Below the pieces are notes generated by a model. That model made no database searches. It was not told the origin of the DNA and saw nothing but the letters and a program-made list of their open reading frames with translations. Made by a program: the position numbers and the translations under genes. From positions 36,243 through 100,242 of the forward strand of contig NZ_JBEBMX010000011.1 in NCBI RefSeq assembly GCF_043196875.1: DNA of 64,000 nt, written 5' to 3'. This document shows positions 8,987 to 18,092 of this stretch, one piece after another. Source of the DNA: Saccharospirillum sp043196875. GTDB taxonomy: Bacteria; Pseudomonadota; Gammaproteobacteria; Pseudomonadales; Natronospirillaceae. The number at the start of each line of letters is the position of its first letter. The first letter of the stretch is position 1.

Positions 8987-9928
8987 ATGTCTCAGTTTGC
9001 CTTTGCATTCGATGATTCCGATCTGCAGCAGCGTTGTCAGCAGCAATTAACTCAGTTGGCCGACTGGGTACGCTTTGGCGCCAGCCAGATGGCCCGTCAT
9101 GAGGTGTTCCACGGTCAGGGTTTTGAGTCCGCCTGGGATGAGTCGCTGTTCTTGTGTCTGCGGGCACTGCAACTGGATTGGGACCTGCCGGCGGCGGCTT
9201 TGTCGACGTCCTTGCTCGACGAGGAGCGGGCGCAATTGTGGCAGTTGCTGCGCCAACGTTGCGAAGCCAAGGTACCCACGGCTTATCTGCTGCAGGAAGC
9301 CTGGTTTTGTGGCGAACCGTTTAAGGTCACGCCAGACGTGCTGATTCCACGCTCTCCCATTGCCGAACTCATCGAGACCGGATTTGAACCCTGGTTAAGC
9401 CAGGCTCCCGAGCGCATCCTCGATTTGTGTACTGGCAGTGGTTGTATTGGCATTGCCGCTGCCCGTGTGTTTCCCGAGGCGCAGGTCGATCTGAGCGATC
9501 TCAGTGAAGCGGCGGTGGCGGTGGCGGTGGAAAATGTTGAAGCCAAAGACCTGGGCTGGCAGATCGATGTCTACCAGGGCGATCTGTTCGCAAGCCTGAC
9601 CGATGCACGCTACGATTTAATCATCGCCAATCCGCCTTATGTCGATGCCGAAGACATTGATTCGATGCCGGCTGAATTTCACCACGAGCCAAGACTCGGT
9701 CTGGCTTCGGGTGAGGATGGTTTGGATTTGGTACGGCGACTGTTAACTCAGGCTGCCGATCATCTGAGCGACGATGGTCTGTTGGTGTGTGAAGTCGGTA
9801 ACAGTGCCGGCGCGCTGATGGAAACCTATCCCGATTTACCGCTGGAGTGGCCGGAATTCAGCCAGGGTGGATTGGGCGTTTTTATTATTCATGCGGCGGA
9901 TTTACGCGCTTATTTTTCTCAGCTTTAA
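8987..9928 (+). CDS. prmB: PrmB, ribosomal protein uL3 N5-glutamine methyltransferase
   Basis: A ~313-residue SAM-dependent methyltransferase. The SAM site reads ILDLCTGSGCIGIAA and the catalytic Gln-binding motif is NPPY (LIIANPPYVDAED). PrmB methylates a Gln of ribosomal protein L3 and, as here, usually sits directly before aroC. The typical PrmB segment MPAEFHHEPRLGLASGEDGL separates it from PrmC. ATG 8987 is chosen; a TTG 12 bases upstream is also in frame and neither has an ideal ribosome site. A TATACT box at 8949-8954 could be the -10 element. Confidence 0.93.
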   Translation: MSQFAFAFDDSDLQQRCQQQLTQLADWVRFGASQMARHEVFHGQGFESAWDESLFLCLRALQLDWDLPAAALSTSLLDEERAQLWQLLRQRCEAKVPTAYLLQEAWFCGEPFKVTPDVLIPRSPIAELIETGFEPWLSQAPERILDLCTGSGCIGIAAARVFPEAQVDLSDLSEAAVAVAVENVEAKDLGWQIDVYQGDLFASLTDARYDLIIANPPYVDAEDIDSMPAEFHHEPRLGLASGEDGLDLVRRLLTQAADHLSDDGLLVCEVGNSAGALMETYPDLPLEWPEFSQGGLGVFIIHAADLRAYFSQL

Positions 9929-9976
9929 TCCGTCTCCTTAATTTTGAACCGATAAAAAACTGCAACGGAATTCAGG

Positions 9977-11074
9977 ATGTCAGGCAACAGCTTCGGAACA
10001 CTTTTTACCGTCACCACCTTTGGCGAAAGTCACGGCCCGGCTTTGGGTGCCATTGTTGATGGTTGCCCTCCGGGAATGACGCTGTCAGAAACGGATTTGC
10101 AGGGCGATCTGGATCGCCGTAAACCCGGTACCAGCAAATACACCACTCAGCGGCGTGAAGCTGATGAGGTGCGTATTTTGTCGGGGGTTTTCGAAGGCAA
10201 AACCACGGGTACTCCAATTGGATTGTTGATCGAAAACACCAATCAGCGCAGCAAAGATTACTCCGAAATTATGAACACCTATCGGCCGGCACACGCTGAT
10301 TACGGCTACGATCAAAAATACGGTTTCCGCGACTATCGCGGCGGTGGTCGCAGCTCCGCGCGTGAAACCGCTATGCGTGTGGCCGCCGGCGGAATTGCCA
10401 AGCGTTATCTCGCCAGCCAGGGCATTCATATCCAGGGATGGCTCAGTCAGATGGGGCCGATCGAACTGGAATATAAAGATGCCTCAGCCATCGAACAGAA
10501 CCCCTTTTTCAGCGCCGATCCAGATAAAGTGGCCCAGTTGGAAGAGCACATTGTGCAGTTGCGCAAAGCCGGCGATTCGGTTGGCGCGCGTGTCAGCGTG
10601 CGTGCCACTGGTTTGATTCCTGGTTTGGGTGAGCCGATTTTTGATCGTTTGGATGCCGATCTCGCCAAGGCGTTGATGAGCATCAATGCGGTTAAGGGCG
10701 TGGAAATTGGCGATGGTTTTGGTGTGGTTAATCAACGCGGCAGTGAGCATCGCGATGAGTTAAGTCCGCAAGGATTTTTGTCCAATCATGCCGGCGGCAT
10801 TGTCGGTGGTTTAACAACCGGTCAGGCCATCGAAGCGCACATCGCGCTGAAGCCGACGTCGAGTATTACCATTCCCGGCCGCAGCATTACCCGCCAGGGT
10901 GAAGCGACGGAAATGATCACCAAAGGTCGTCATGACCCTTGTGTTGGCATTCGCGCGGTGCCTATTGCTGAAGCCATGCTGGCTTTGGTGTTGATGGATC
11001 ATTGGTTGCGTCATCGCGCTCAAAACGCTGACGTTACACCACCCATTCCTCCAATTCCCGGCGCTGTTGAATAA
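9977..11074 (+). CDS. aroC: Chorismate synthase
   Basis: A 365-residue AroC, converting 5-enolpyruvylshikimate 3-phosphate to chorismate with reduced FMN as cofactor. The three family signatures are present: FGESHGPALGAIVDGCPPG at the N-terminus, YGFRDYRGGGRSSARETA at ~residue 115, and RHDPCVGIRAVPIAEAM near 315. It lies 48 bases after prmB and is probably co-transcribed. Another shikimate enzyme, DAHP synthase, is encoded at 49625-50719. Confidence 0.98.
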   Translation: MSGNSFGTLFTVTTFGESHGPALGAIVDGCPPGMTLSETDLQGDLDRRKPGTSKYTTQRREADEVRILSGVFEGKTTGTPIGLLIENTNQRSKDYSEIMNTYRPAHADYGYDQKYGFRDYRGGGRSSARETAMRVAAGGIAKRYLASQGIHIQGWLSQMGPIELEYKDASAIEQNPFFSADPDKVAQLEEHIVQLRKAGDSVGARVSVRATGLIPGLGEPIFDRLDADLAKALMSINAVKGVEIGDGFGVVNQRGSEHRDELSPQGFLSNHAGGIVGGLTTGQAIEAHIALKPTSSITIPGRSITRQGEATEMITKGRHDPCVGIRAVPIAEAMLALVLMDHWLRHRAQNADVTPPIPPIPGAVE

Positions 11075-11151
11075 GTCGATCAGCGCATTTACAGCGGCAG
11101 CGTTTCATGCCAATTTGACGGAATACTTCGCGCCAAGAGGAGACAATAATA

Positions 11152-11529
11152 ATGCGAAGCTTCCGTTGGCCGGCGGTTATTCTGGCGGTCCTCTTACCAG
11201 TGCTGGCCCAGGCGGACGTGGTCCGTCATCACTTCACCCGCAATGTCGTTGAGCGCGAACCAGTCGATCGACTGAGCAGCGCCACCAACATTAATCCGCT
11301 TTATTATTTTACCGAACTCGAAGACATGACCGGTGACACCATCGTGCATCGCTGGCGCTTGAATAATCGCCTGATGGCCGAGGTGCGTTTTGAAGTGCAG
11401 GGTCCGCGCTGGCGGGTCTATTCGAGCAAAGAAATGTTGCCCGACTGGGATGGCATCTGGAAGCTGGAAGTGCTCGATGGCGACGGCAATTTACTGGCGA
11501 CCGATACCATCAGTGTGCTGATCGACTGA
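11152..11529 (+). CDS. DUF2914 family exported protein
   Basis: A 125-residue protein with a cleavable signal peptide (~residues 1-21, ending LAQA before DVVRHHF). The mature part has the DUF2914 pattern: NPLYYFTELEDMTGDTIVHRWRLNN, then a beta-rich segment ending DWDGIWKLEVLD and LATDTISV. The family is periplasmic or surface-exposed and of unknown function. AGAGGAG precedes the ATG. Its end overlaps the opposite-strand CDF gene end by 20 bases. Confidence 0.8.
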   Translation: MRSFRWPAVILAVLLPVLAQADVVRHHFTRNVVEREPVDRLSSATNINPLYYFTELEDMTGDTIVHRWRLNNRLMAEVRFEVQGPRWRVYSSKEMLPDWDGIWKLEVLDGDGNLLATDTISVLID

Positions 11530-12667
11530 GCCGTTCACCGGTTATGGTCAGGGTAATGTCGGCAATCCAGTCGATATCGTTTAACAATTTCAGGCAGGGC
11601 TGACGCGCTGCCTGACGTTGTTCATCGCTGGCAAAACGCAGCTCCAGTTGGGCGCGTTGTTGATGGTAGTGAATGATCAAACGGTCGTAATCGATTACCG
11701 AGTACTCTGCTAATAAACGTTCCACTTCCGGACGCAAAGGCGCCAAGGAGCGGACCTGGCTGTCTTCCGGGTCGGGCTCGTGATCGATATGCAGGGTGAC
11801 ATCCGCGATATCGTCGAACTTTTCTTTGAGCGTGGTTAATGCCCATTCGTTGATCTGGTGTCCTTCGGAGACGGAGATACGGCTGTCGACTCTCAGGTGC
11901 GCATCGACGAACAGATCCGCGCCCATGCGGCGGGTACGTAACAGATGGACGTCGTATACGCCTGGTATCGTCGCCAGCGTCGTCGCCAGTTCATGCTGAC
12001 GATCGTGATCAACGCCCTGATCGACCAATTGTTGAATGGCCTCCCAGGCCAGACGAACGCCCATCCAGCCAATCATGACGGCAACGATAAGCGCGGCGAT
12101 GATCTCTAATGCCGGGAAACCGGCCAGCGTCGCCAATAAACCAACCAAGACCACCACCGATGACAGACTGTCCGACCGAGCGTGCCAGGCATTAGCTTCG
12201 ATCAAGGCCGATCGTGCCAACCGTGCCTGACGAATGGCGTATTGGAAGTAGCCTTCTTTTAAGACAATGGCGATTACCACTGTTACCAGACCAAGCAGGC
12301 TTGGCAGCGGTCGCGTATCGGAAAACAGCAGCCCGACGGTTTCAACCGCAATTCCCAGAGCAACGGTCAGCAGCAGGGCACCGAGCATGACCGTGCCAAG
12401 AGTTTCAAAACGGGCGTGACCATAAGGATGATCGCTGTCCGGGCGCTGGCGGGCGATGCGCGCCAGCAGGATGATTGGCAAGTCAGCCAGCAGATCAGAC
12501 AGGCTGTGCATGGCGTCGGCAATCAGTGCTGGCGATGCAATTAGCCAGCCCACGGCCAGTTTGATGACAAAGGCCAACGTATCAACCACTACCGCCCAGG
12601 CATTGGTGCGCCGGATGCGCCGATGGCGATCTTTCTCGGTGCTGGTCTCGGTCTGGTTCTGGCTCAC
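11510..12667 (-). CDS. Cation diffusion facilitator (CDF) transporter
   Basis: A 385-residue inner-membrane CDF protein. It has six predicted helices in the first ~215 residues, with metal-site pairs in helix 2 (DAMHSLSDLLAD) and helix 5 (ANAWHARSDSLSS), and a cytoplasmic ferredoxin-like domain (~215-295, HLLRTRRMGADLFVDAHL). The family exports Zn2+, Fe2+ or Mn2+ in exchange for H+. An extra ~85-residue C-terminal region follows the usual domain. Start GTG overlaps the trmH stop (GTGA), so it is coupled to trmH. Confidence 0.9.
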   Translation of the reverse strand: MSQNQTETSTEKDRHRRIRRTNAWAVVVDTLAFVIKLAVGWLIASPALIADAMHSLSDLLADLPIILLARIARQRPDSDHPYGHARFETLGTVMLGALLLTVALGIAVETVGLLFSDTRPLPSLLGLVTVVIAIVLKEGYFQYAIRQARLARSALIEANAWHARSDSLSSVVVLVGLLATLAGFPALEIIAALIVAVMIGWMGVRLAWEAIQQLVDQGVDHDRQHELATTLATIPGVYDVHLLRTRRMGADLFVDAHLRVDSRISVSEGHQINEWALTTLKEKFDDIADVTLHIDHEPDPEDSQVRSLAPLRPEVERLLAEYSVIDYDRLIIHYHQQRAQLELRFASDEQRQAARQPCLKLLNDIDWIADITLTITGERLSRSAH

Positions 12668-13341
12668 AGCGCGCCTCGGTAGGCCGGATCGGCCGGTGGA
12701 ATCACATCGCCATCTTCGTCAAGTTCCGGGTAGGGCAGACCATGGCGATCGCAGTAGGCGGCCATCTTTGGCTGCGCCCAGCGAAACAAGGTGGCGTGAT
12801 AACTCGAATCTTCGACAAAGGGCCGTTCATAGAGCCCGGCCTGACGCCGCTGATGCATGGCTTCTTCCAGAATGATGGCGGCTGCAACGCTGACATTATA
12901 GCTTTCCACCATGCCGACCATAGGGATGGTCAGGTGTTCATCGGCGGCCTCAGCGGCTGCTTCACTCAGGCCGCGTTTTTCCGCGCCCATGATCAGTGCG
13001 AAGGGTTGCCGGTAATCGACTTCGCGGTAGTTGCGCGCCCGTGGTGACCAATGCGCCGCGTACAGTTTGAAGCCACGCGCACGAGCGGCCTGCATGGCGT
13101 GTTCGATGTTGTCGTGAACCCGGGCCGCGACAAAGCGACCACTGCCGCCGGCGGTATTGTGATACACCAGCCGGCCGCGAAGCGGTTGCACCATATGGAT
13201 TTCCGGAATGCCGACCGCATCGGCGGTGCGCAAGATGGCAGAGATATTTTGTGCCTTGTGAACCTGATCGGTCAGCACCGTCATATCGGGCTGACGATCA
13301 CGCAGCACCTGCTTGAATTTTTCGAAACGTGAACGACTCAT
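12664..13341 (-). CDS. trmH: tRNA (guanosine(18)-2'-O)-methyltransferase
   Basis: A 225-residue SPOUT methyltransferase of the TrmH class. Motif 1 is in QNISAILRTADAVG, motif 2 in FALIMGAEKRGLSEAA and motif 3 in IPMVGMVESYNVSVAAAIILEE, which form the knotted SAM site. TrmH methylates the 2'-O of G18 in the tRNA D loop. The C-terminal tail (~165-225) matches the TrmH extension (YDRHGLPYPELDEDGDV-like). Four-base overlap with the CDF gene. Confidence 0.95.
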   Translation of the reverse strand: MSRSRFEKFKQVLRDRQPDMTVLTDQVHKAQNISAILRTADAVGIPEIHMVQPLRGRLVYHNTAGGSGRFVAARVHDNIEHAMQAARARGFKLYAAHWSPRARNYREVDYRQPFALIMGAEKRGLSEAAAEAADEHLTIPMVGMVESYNVSVAAAIILEEAMHQRRQAGLYERPFVEDSSYHATLFRWAQPKMAAYCDRHGLPYPELDEDGDVIPPADPAYRGAL

Positions 13342-13401
13342 GCGGTTCCAGGGTTTTCAGGACGGCGCTACTTTAACGGCCTTTCGGTAAAGCGCAAAGC
13401 G

Positions 13402-13426
13402 GCGGGCGAGGGTAGGCCTCGCCCGC
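13402..13426 (-). terminator. GC-rich hairpin after fabY
   Basis: A 10-bp perfect stem (GCGGGCGAGG / CCTCGCCCGC) with a 5-base loop lies just after the fabY stop on the minus strand. The T tract after it is poor (GCTTTGCGCTTT), so it is a weak intrinsic terminator or an mRNA 3' end stabiliser. Confidence 0.5.
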
Positions 13427-13432
13427 AGTGGA

Positions 13433-15262
13433 TCAATCGAGGTAGGGGTTGTGCTGCGGCAGGTCGATGGCGGAGGTGAAGCGGCTCAGCGACAGTTGCT
13501 CGCGGCTCAGGCTCAGGTCGTTTTCACCCATCACTGCCTCACCGAAGGAATACATCACCTTCAGGCCCTGTTCGCGCGTGCGACGGTCATAGTCGGCCTG
13601 GGCAGCGGCGATGACTTCGTTGCGGCCTTGCCAGCCATCGAGGCTGTTTTGACCGTGACGCTGACGCAGCAACTCGAGCGTCTTGGCTGGCGACAGCACC
13701 AGGGCGCTGGCGTTGTTGCCACCAAAGCCCTTGGCATTGATCAGCGCACCGTCCATCTCGGTGCCAAACTCACCGACCGCTTTATGATCCATGAGAATGT
13801 CCAGATTGGAGCGATGCACATCCTCAGCAATATGATCAATGGTACGAATACCGGGAATAAAGCCTTCCGCCCAAACACCCAGGGCGGCGGTCAGGCTATC
13901 GCCCGCCGCAGGCGCCTGGGAATGGCCCAGATAAGCTTTGATCGCACTGATCGGCCAGTGCTGGATGCCGAAGGTCTTGGCAATTTCATTAAAGATATGC
14001 GATTCGGTGACCCGGTTTTGCGGCGTGCCGGTACCGTGCGCCATCACAAAAGTTCGTGCCAGCCCAGCGTCGCCCAGAATGGCACGGGCGAGCGCAGTGG
14101 CCTTGGCCATGGTGATGTAATTACCGACACCCGGGCTGGAAATGGATTTCTTGTTGGCATCGGCGTTGACAAAGACATCGGCGACCGAGCCGAAGATGGT
14201 GGCGCCGCATTCCAACGCCAAAGCATCGTCCATCAACACCACGAACTGGCTGGATTCGGCCATGGTAAAGCCGGCGTTGGCGGAAAACGGACGGCAGGCG
14301 CGGCGGTTATCGACCCGATCACTGCCATCGAGCGCGCGCAGTTGATCGTCTTCAGCCAACGCGCCCATGGTGCGAAAACCCTCAATGATTTCCGGCACGA
14401 TCGGCGCTTCGGAGTTACCGACGATGGCGACCCGGCACTGGCCGGATTGAATATCGGCCATGCCCTGGCGCAGATTGTACAAAAAGGTCGCACAGGCGCC
14501 GACGTTGGTACCGGTATTACCGACACTGTTGATCACGTAGGAGTTGATAAAGTCGGCCGACATTTCTGGCAACGACAGCGGCAGCATCTTGGAGGTGATG
14601 CGTGAACCCGTCATTGGCGACTGATAGAGCCCGCGCAAGCCAGCCTGGTCGAGCTGAGAATAAGCCGAGCCGGCGTAGACCGAGATTTGATCCGGACGCA
14701 CCCGCTCCAGTACCGACTGCCAATCCATGCCGATTGATTGAATCGCATCGGACGCGCCATAAACCGCCATCTGCAAACCGCGCGGATGGTGAGTGGCGTT
14801 GTAATAAGAAGAGGGATCAAAACCACTGGGCAAGGAACCGGCAGAAGACACCTTGCTGCTATAGCTGCCGGGCAACAACACCGGCATATCACCAGCGACG
14901 TGAATCTGCACTTTATTGCTGTGCTCGCCGGTGATGGTCCAGCCTTCAGGCAGTGGGTCGGGCAACTGACGACGGGTTAATTCGAAGTTCAGACCGTCGG
15001 CATGGCTCAGCTTGGCTTTGGTCTGAGTCTGGACCTGGTCCGGGTCGTAGTGACTGGCGGGATTGATGCGGCGCACCAGAGTGCCATCGAGCATGGCTTG
15101 CCGATCGTCGGTGCCCATCAGCGTCGCCAGGTCTTGCCAGGTTGCGGCCATACGGCTGTCGTCGAGCGCTTCGTGCACCAGGCGACGATAGCTGTGATGC
15201 ATGGAGACCCGGCCAGCGGCGTTGATGCCACCAAAGCCGACGATCAGAGGCAGTGATTTCAT
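13433..15262 (-). CDS. fabY: FabY-type beta-ketoacyl-ACP synthase
   Basis: A 609-residue condensing enzyme, longer than FabB/FabF (~410). The active-site Cys is Cys257 in NVGACATFLYN; the two His motifs are MAHGTGTPQNRV and IKAYLGHSQAPAAGD. The N-terminus (LPLIVGFGGINAAGR) and overall length match FabY, which in Pseudomonas condenses acetyl-CoA with malonyl-ACP to start fatty acid synthesis in place of FabH. Assignment rests on length and end motifs. It is monocistronic, divergent from the GlxA-type regulator. Confidence 0.9.
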   Translation of the reverse strand: MKSLPLIVGFGGINAAGRVSMHHSYRRLVHEALDDSRMAATWQDLATLMGTDDRQAMLDGTLVRRINPASHYDPDQVQTQTKAKLSHADGLNFELTRRQLPDPLPEGWTITGEHSNKVQIHVAGDMPVLLPGSYSSKVSSAGSLPSGFDPSSYYNATHHPRGLQMAVYGASDAIQSIGMDWQSVLERVRPDQISVYAGSAYSQLDQAGLRGLYQSPMTGSRITSKMLPLSLPEMSADFINSYVINSVGNTGTNVGACATFLYNLRQGMADIQSGQCRVAIVGNSEAPIVPEIIEGFRTMGALAEDDQLRALDGSDRVDNRRACRPFSANAGFTMAESSQFVVLMDDALALECGATIFGSVADVFVNADANKKSISSPGVGNYITMAKATALARAILGDAGLARTFVMAHGTGTPQNRVTESHIFNEIAKTFGIQHWPISAIKAYLGHSQAPAAGDSLTAALGVWAEGFIPGIRTIDHIAEDVHRSNLDILMDHKAVGEFGTEMDGALINAKGFGGNNASALVLSPAKTLELLRQRHGQNSLDGWQGRNEVIAAAQADYDRRTREQGLKVMYSFGEAVMGENDLSLSREQLSLSRFTSAIDLPQHNPYLD

Positions 15263-15363
15263 GAGTGGACGTCCGTCAGTCAGTAACTGGGCGAGGACTA
15301 TAGAGCCTGACGTTCGGTGGTGTTATAACTATCTGGACGAAAAGCAATACAAAAAGGACAACC

Positions 15364-16341
15364 ATGAAGCTGGCCTTTGTTATCGGCCCTCAATCCTTGC
15401 TGACCGGTATCGCCTTGCCGGTGGAGATGTTTTACGCCGCCAGTCGACATCGGGTGCGGCATCGATCGTCTACGCCACTGTCCATTCAACTGGTGGGGGA
15501 AACGCTGCAGCCACAGCGCGCCATCGGCGGTCTGAATATTCAGGCCGATCATACCTTTGAACAAGCCGACAATGCCGATCTGGTGTTTGTGCCGCCGATG
15601 TGGGGTACGCCCTGGCCAGTTATCAGCAAGGCTCAAGCGCTGCAAAACTGGTTGGTCGAACAATATCAGCAGGGTGCGCGCCTGGCGGCCACCGGTACCG
15701 GCGTCGGTCATCTGGCGCGGGCTGGCTTACTCGATAACAGAGTGGCTACTACGCATTGGTATTATCTGGACCGGTTTCGTCAGCGCTACCCGCAGGTGAA
15801 ATTCGAAGGCCATCATTTCGTCACCCATGAAGATGGCCTCTATTGCGCGGGCTCGATCAATGCCCAAACAGACTTGGTGCTGTTTTTAATCGAACAGACT
15901 TTCGGTGAAGAAGCGCTGGCGCTGGTTGAACGGCAATTTATGCACGAGCTTAAACGAACCTTTTCGACACCCTATTTCGAACCGGGCGGCGCGGTGCATC
16001 ACGATGAGGGTGTCAGCCTGGTGCAATCCTGGATACGCCAGCATCTGACTGAAGACATTACCCTGATGAATCTGGCCGCCTTGGTCGATCAATCGTCGCG
16101 TAATTTCAGTCGACGTTTTCAGGCAGCAACGGGCGAAAGCCCCATGGCCTATGTGCTGCGTTTGCGCCTGGACAGCGCTCGGGAGTTGTTACGTGATACC
16201 AATTTGACGGTGGCCGAGGTGGGCGAGGCGTGCGGCTTTCGAACCGCCGCCTACTTTGGTCGGGTGTTTCGCGAACGGCTGTCGATGACGCCCGGCGAGT
16301 ATCGCAAGATGGTGCGTTCTAAGCTGTTTACCGCCGGTTAA
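15364..16341 (+). CDS. GlxA-type AraC-family transcriptional regulator
   Basis: A 325-residue regulator with an N-terminal DJ-1/PfpI-like amidotransferase fold (~1-195) and a C-terminal AraC double helix-turn-helix (~220-318, with VAEVGEACGFRTAAYFGRVFRERLSMTPGEYR). The usual elbow Cys of the DJ-1 fold is replaced (ATGTGVGHLA), so the domain is probably a sensor rather than an enzyme. It is divergent from fabY, and the ~100-bp gap could carry both promoters. The inducer is unknown. Confidence 0.88.
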   Translation: MKLAFVIGPQSLLTGIALPVEMFYAASRHRVRHRSSTPLSIQLVGETLQPQRAIGGLNIQADHTFEQADNADLVFVPPMWGTPWPVISKAQALQNWLVEQYQQGARLAATGTGVGHLARAGLLDNRVATTHWYYLDRFRQRYPQVKFEGHHFVTHEDGLYCAGSINAQTDLVLFLIEQTFGEEALALVERQFMHELKRTFSTPYFEPGGAVHHDEGVSLVQSWIRQHLTEDITLMNLAALVDQSSRNFSRRFQAATGESPMAYVLRLRLDSARELLRDTNLTVAEVGEACGFRTAAYFGRVFRERLSMTPGEYRKMVRSKLFTAG

Positions 16342-16793
16342 AGTTGCTGTTCTTTAGCGGCCTGAGCTTTGCGTTGACGAATGACTTCCTCGCGGGCTTT
16401 TTTCGCCTTGGCGGCTTTTTTGAACGGCCGCAGCCAGACGATGATTTGTACGAAGGCGTTTAAGGTTGTTCCAGTGATGGCCAGGCCGGCAATCAGAGCG
16501 CCGGGTTTGAAGATCAGCACGATGCCGAACATCAAGTAAGCCAGAATCAAAAAGCTCAGCCAACTGACGGAGCCGGGTTGCGGTTTGTGCGCCACGGCGA
16601 CAAAGCAGAACAGCGGAATGGAACTGAACAGACCGACCACAAAGCACGAAGCGATCCACTCGCCCAGTGGCATGGAGCCGTAGTCCGGGCCATACAAAAA
16701 AGCGCCGGCGTAGAGCGCAATCATCAACAGCCAGTAAGCCAGTTTCAGTTGGCGGTTCAGATTGATGGTGTTGTCTTTTTCAGCGGTTGCCAT
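16338..16793 (-). CDS. DUF2069 family membrane protein
   Basis: A ~151-residue inner-membrane protein with four hydrophobic helices (~16-38, 45-70, 78-95, 98-120) and a Lys/Arg/Ala-rich cytoplasmic tail (FKKAAKAKKAREEVIRQRKAQAAKEQQ). It matches DUF2069, found after wrbA/arsC genes in pseudomonads. ATG 16793 is preferred over the in-frame TTG at 16799. Its start overlaps the wrbA end by 14 bases, so it is the last gene of the desaturase operon. Function unknown. Confidence 0.75.
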   Translation of the reverse strand: MATAEKDNTINLNRQLKLAYWLLMIALYAGAFLYGPDYGSMPLGEWIASCFVVGLFSSIPLFCFVAVAHKPQPGSVSWLSFLILAYLMFGIVLIFKPGALIAGLAITGTTLNAFVQIIVWLRPFKKAAKAKKAREEVIRQRKAQAAKEQQL

Positions 16794-17379
16794 CGTCAAG
16801 CCTCAATGCCAGTTGTGCCAGTCGTCGACCCTGATTGCGAGCCAGACGAAGAACTTCAGCGTCCGGAGTTTGGTGGTCAGGCCCGGCGACCCAGGAACTG
16901 CCGTACGGCGTACCGCCAGCGCTGTGATCGTGCAGCGCGGCTTCGCTGAAGGGAATGCCGCTGATCAACATACCATGATGCAACAGGGGCACCATCATCG
17001 ACAGCAAGGTCGATTCCTGGCCACCATGAGGTGTACTGGTGCTGGTGAACACGCCGGCGGGTTTACCGATCAGTCGTCCGGAGACCCATTCATTAGTGCT
17101 CTGTTCGAGGAAGTATTTCAGGCTGGCGGTCATATTGCCAAAGCGACCTGGGGAGCCGAGCGCGAGGCCCGCGCAACCGGCCAGGTCGTCCAAGGTGCAA
17201 TAGAGCGGGCCATCGTCGGGAATATCACTCGCGGGGGTTTCGTGATCGGCGCGTACCGCGGGTACCGTACGCAGCCGCGACTCTATGCCACTGACTTCAT
17301 CCGCGCCCGCTGCAATGGCCTGTGCCAATCGCGCCACACTGCCGTTGCGGCTGTAATAGAGCACCAGTAGATAAGGCAC
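16780..17379 (-). CDS. wrbA: WrbA-like flavodoxin-fold NAD(P)H:quinone oxidoreductase
   Basis: A ~199-residue flavodoxin-like protein. The FMN phosphate loop is at the N-terminus (LVLYYSRNGSVARLA), followed by GLALGSPGRFGNMTASLKYFLE and PAGVFTSTSTPHGGQEST, the WrbA pattern. WrbA proteins carry out two-electron reduction of quinones. GTG 17379 is chosen because it follows the arsC-like stop by one base and starts directly at the fold; a longer reading would overlap that gene. It belongs to a five-gene minus-strand operon. Confidence 0.88.
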   Translation of the reverse strand: MPYLLVLYYSRNGSVARLAQAIAAGADEVSGIESRLRTVPAVRADHETPASDIPDDGPLYCTLDDLAGCAGLALGSPGRFGNMTASLKYFLEQSTNEWVSGRLIGKPAGVFTSTSTPHGGQESTLLSMMVPLLHHGMLISGIPFSEAALHDHSAGGTPYGSSWVAGPDHQTPDAEVLRLARNQGRRLAQLALRLDDGNR

Positions 17380-17380
17380 C

Positions 17381-17728
17381 TCAGATAAGCTCCAGAATCT
17401 GTTCCGGCGGACGGCCGATACGGGCGGATTTACCATCGCTCAATAGCGGCCGTTCCATCAGTTTCGGGTAGGCGGCCAAGGCTTTGGAGATGGCGTCAGC
17501 ATCGCTGTCGGCCGACAATCCTGAGGCGGCATAATCGGCTTCTTTGGTGCGCACTAAGGCACTGGCCGGCGTATCCAATTGAGCGATCAGGGTTTTGATT
17601 TCTGCGGCGTTAAGCGGCTCTTGCAGATAGAGGCGTGTCTGAAATGCCACGCCGGCATCCTCCAGCAGCGCCAGAGCCTGGCGCGATTTTGAACAGCGCG
17701 GGTTGTGATACAAAGTCAGGGTGGCCAT
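17381..17728 (-). CDS. ArsC/YfgD-family thioredoxin-fold reductase
   Basis: A 115-residue ArsC-family protein: N-terminal active site HNPRCSKSRQAL (catalytic Cys ~12), central LNAAEIKTLIAQL, and C-terminal MERPLLSDGKSARIGRPPEQILELI. Glutaredoxin-coupled arsenate reductases and YfgD share this form. No ars operon partners are nearby, so arsenate reduction is uncertain and a housekeeping YfgD-type role is as likely. ATG 17728 sets the normal family length; the longer reading through the upstream gene is not supported. Confidence 0.85.
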   Translation of the reverse strand: MATLTLYHNPRCSKSRQALALLEDAGVAFQTRLYLQEPLNAAEIKTLIAQLDTPASALVRTKEADYAASGLSADSDADAISKALAAYPKLMERPLLSDGKSARIGRPPEQILELI

Positions 17729-17747
17729 GGCGTTTCTCCGAGTCTGG

Positions 17748-18092
17748 CTAACTGCCGGGGCGCCAATCGTAGAGGCGCTCCAATTCATTCTGGTGCCACA
17801 TTTCCGCTTCCGGACCACGATCAGTGCCCTGGTAAACGCCCAGGGTTTTGAGCTTGATAAAAAAGCCCGGGCGCGGAATCGGCTCGTTGCCTTTTTGAAT
17901 GACCAGAGCAGCGCGCTGCGGTCGTCCCAGCAAGGCATCATCTTCCTGTACGGCTTCCAGCAGTTCGGCCAGTTTTTGAATCTGTTTGGGGGGCGTAAGC
18001 CCGAGGGCGTCGGCCAGAGGTTTGTACTGGATGGTCTCACGACGCAATCGCAGACCTTCCAGTAATTGCAGCAGGGCGTTGGTATCACTCAT
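17748..18092 (-). CDS. Conserved hypothetical protein in desaturase operon
   Basis: A 114-residue soluble protein not recognised. It begins with an amphipathic helix (MSDTNALLQLLEGLRLRRETIQY), a possible winged-helix-like segment (KPLADALGLTPPKQIQKLAELLEAVQEDDALLG), and a strand region (RAALVIQKGNEPIPRPGFF) ending in WHQNELERLYDW. The ATG overlaps the desaturase stop by ATGA, so translation is coupled. Helices plus basic patches suggest nucleic-acid or partner binding, but this is a guess. Confidence 0.75.
   Translation of the reverse strand: MSDTNALLQLLEGLRLRRETIQYKPLADALGLTPPKQIQKLAELLEAVQEDDALLGRPQRAALVIQKGNEPIPRPGFFIKLKTLGVYQGTDRGPEAEMWHQNELERLYDWRPGS

Noticed and set aside
13451..14605. 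Plus-strand 384-codon frame opposite fabY
   Set aside because: Antisense shadow of a well-supported gene with all active-site motifs; translation has no recognisable domain.
17381..18088. Extended 235-codon reading of the arsC-like gene
   Set aside because: The N-terminal ~120 codons run out of frame through the upstream coupled gene; the ArsC fold starts at 17728.
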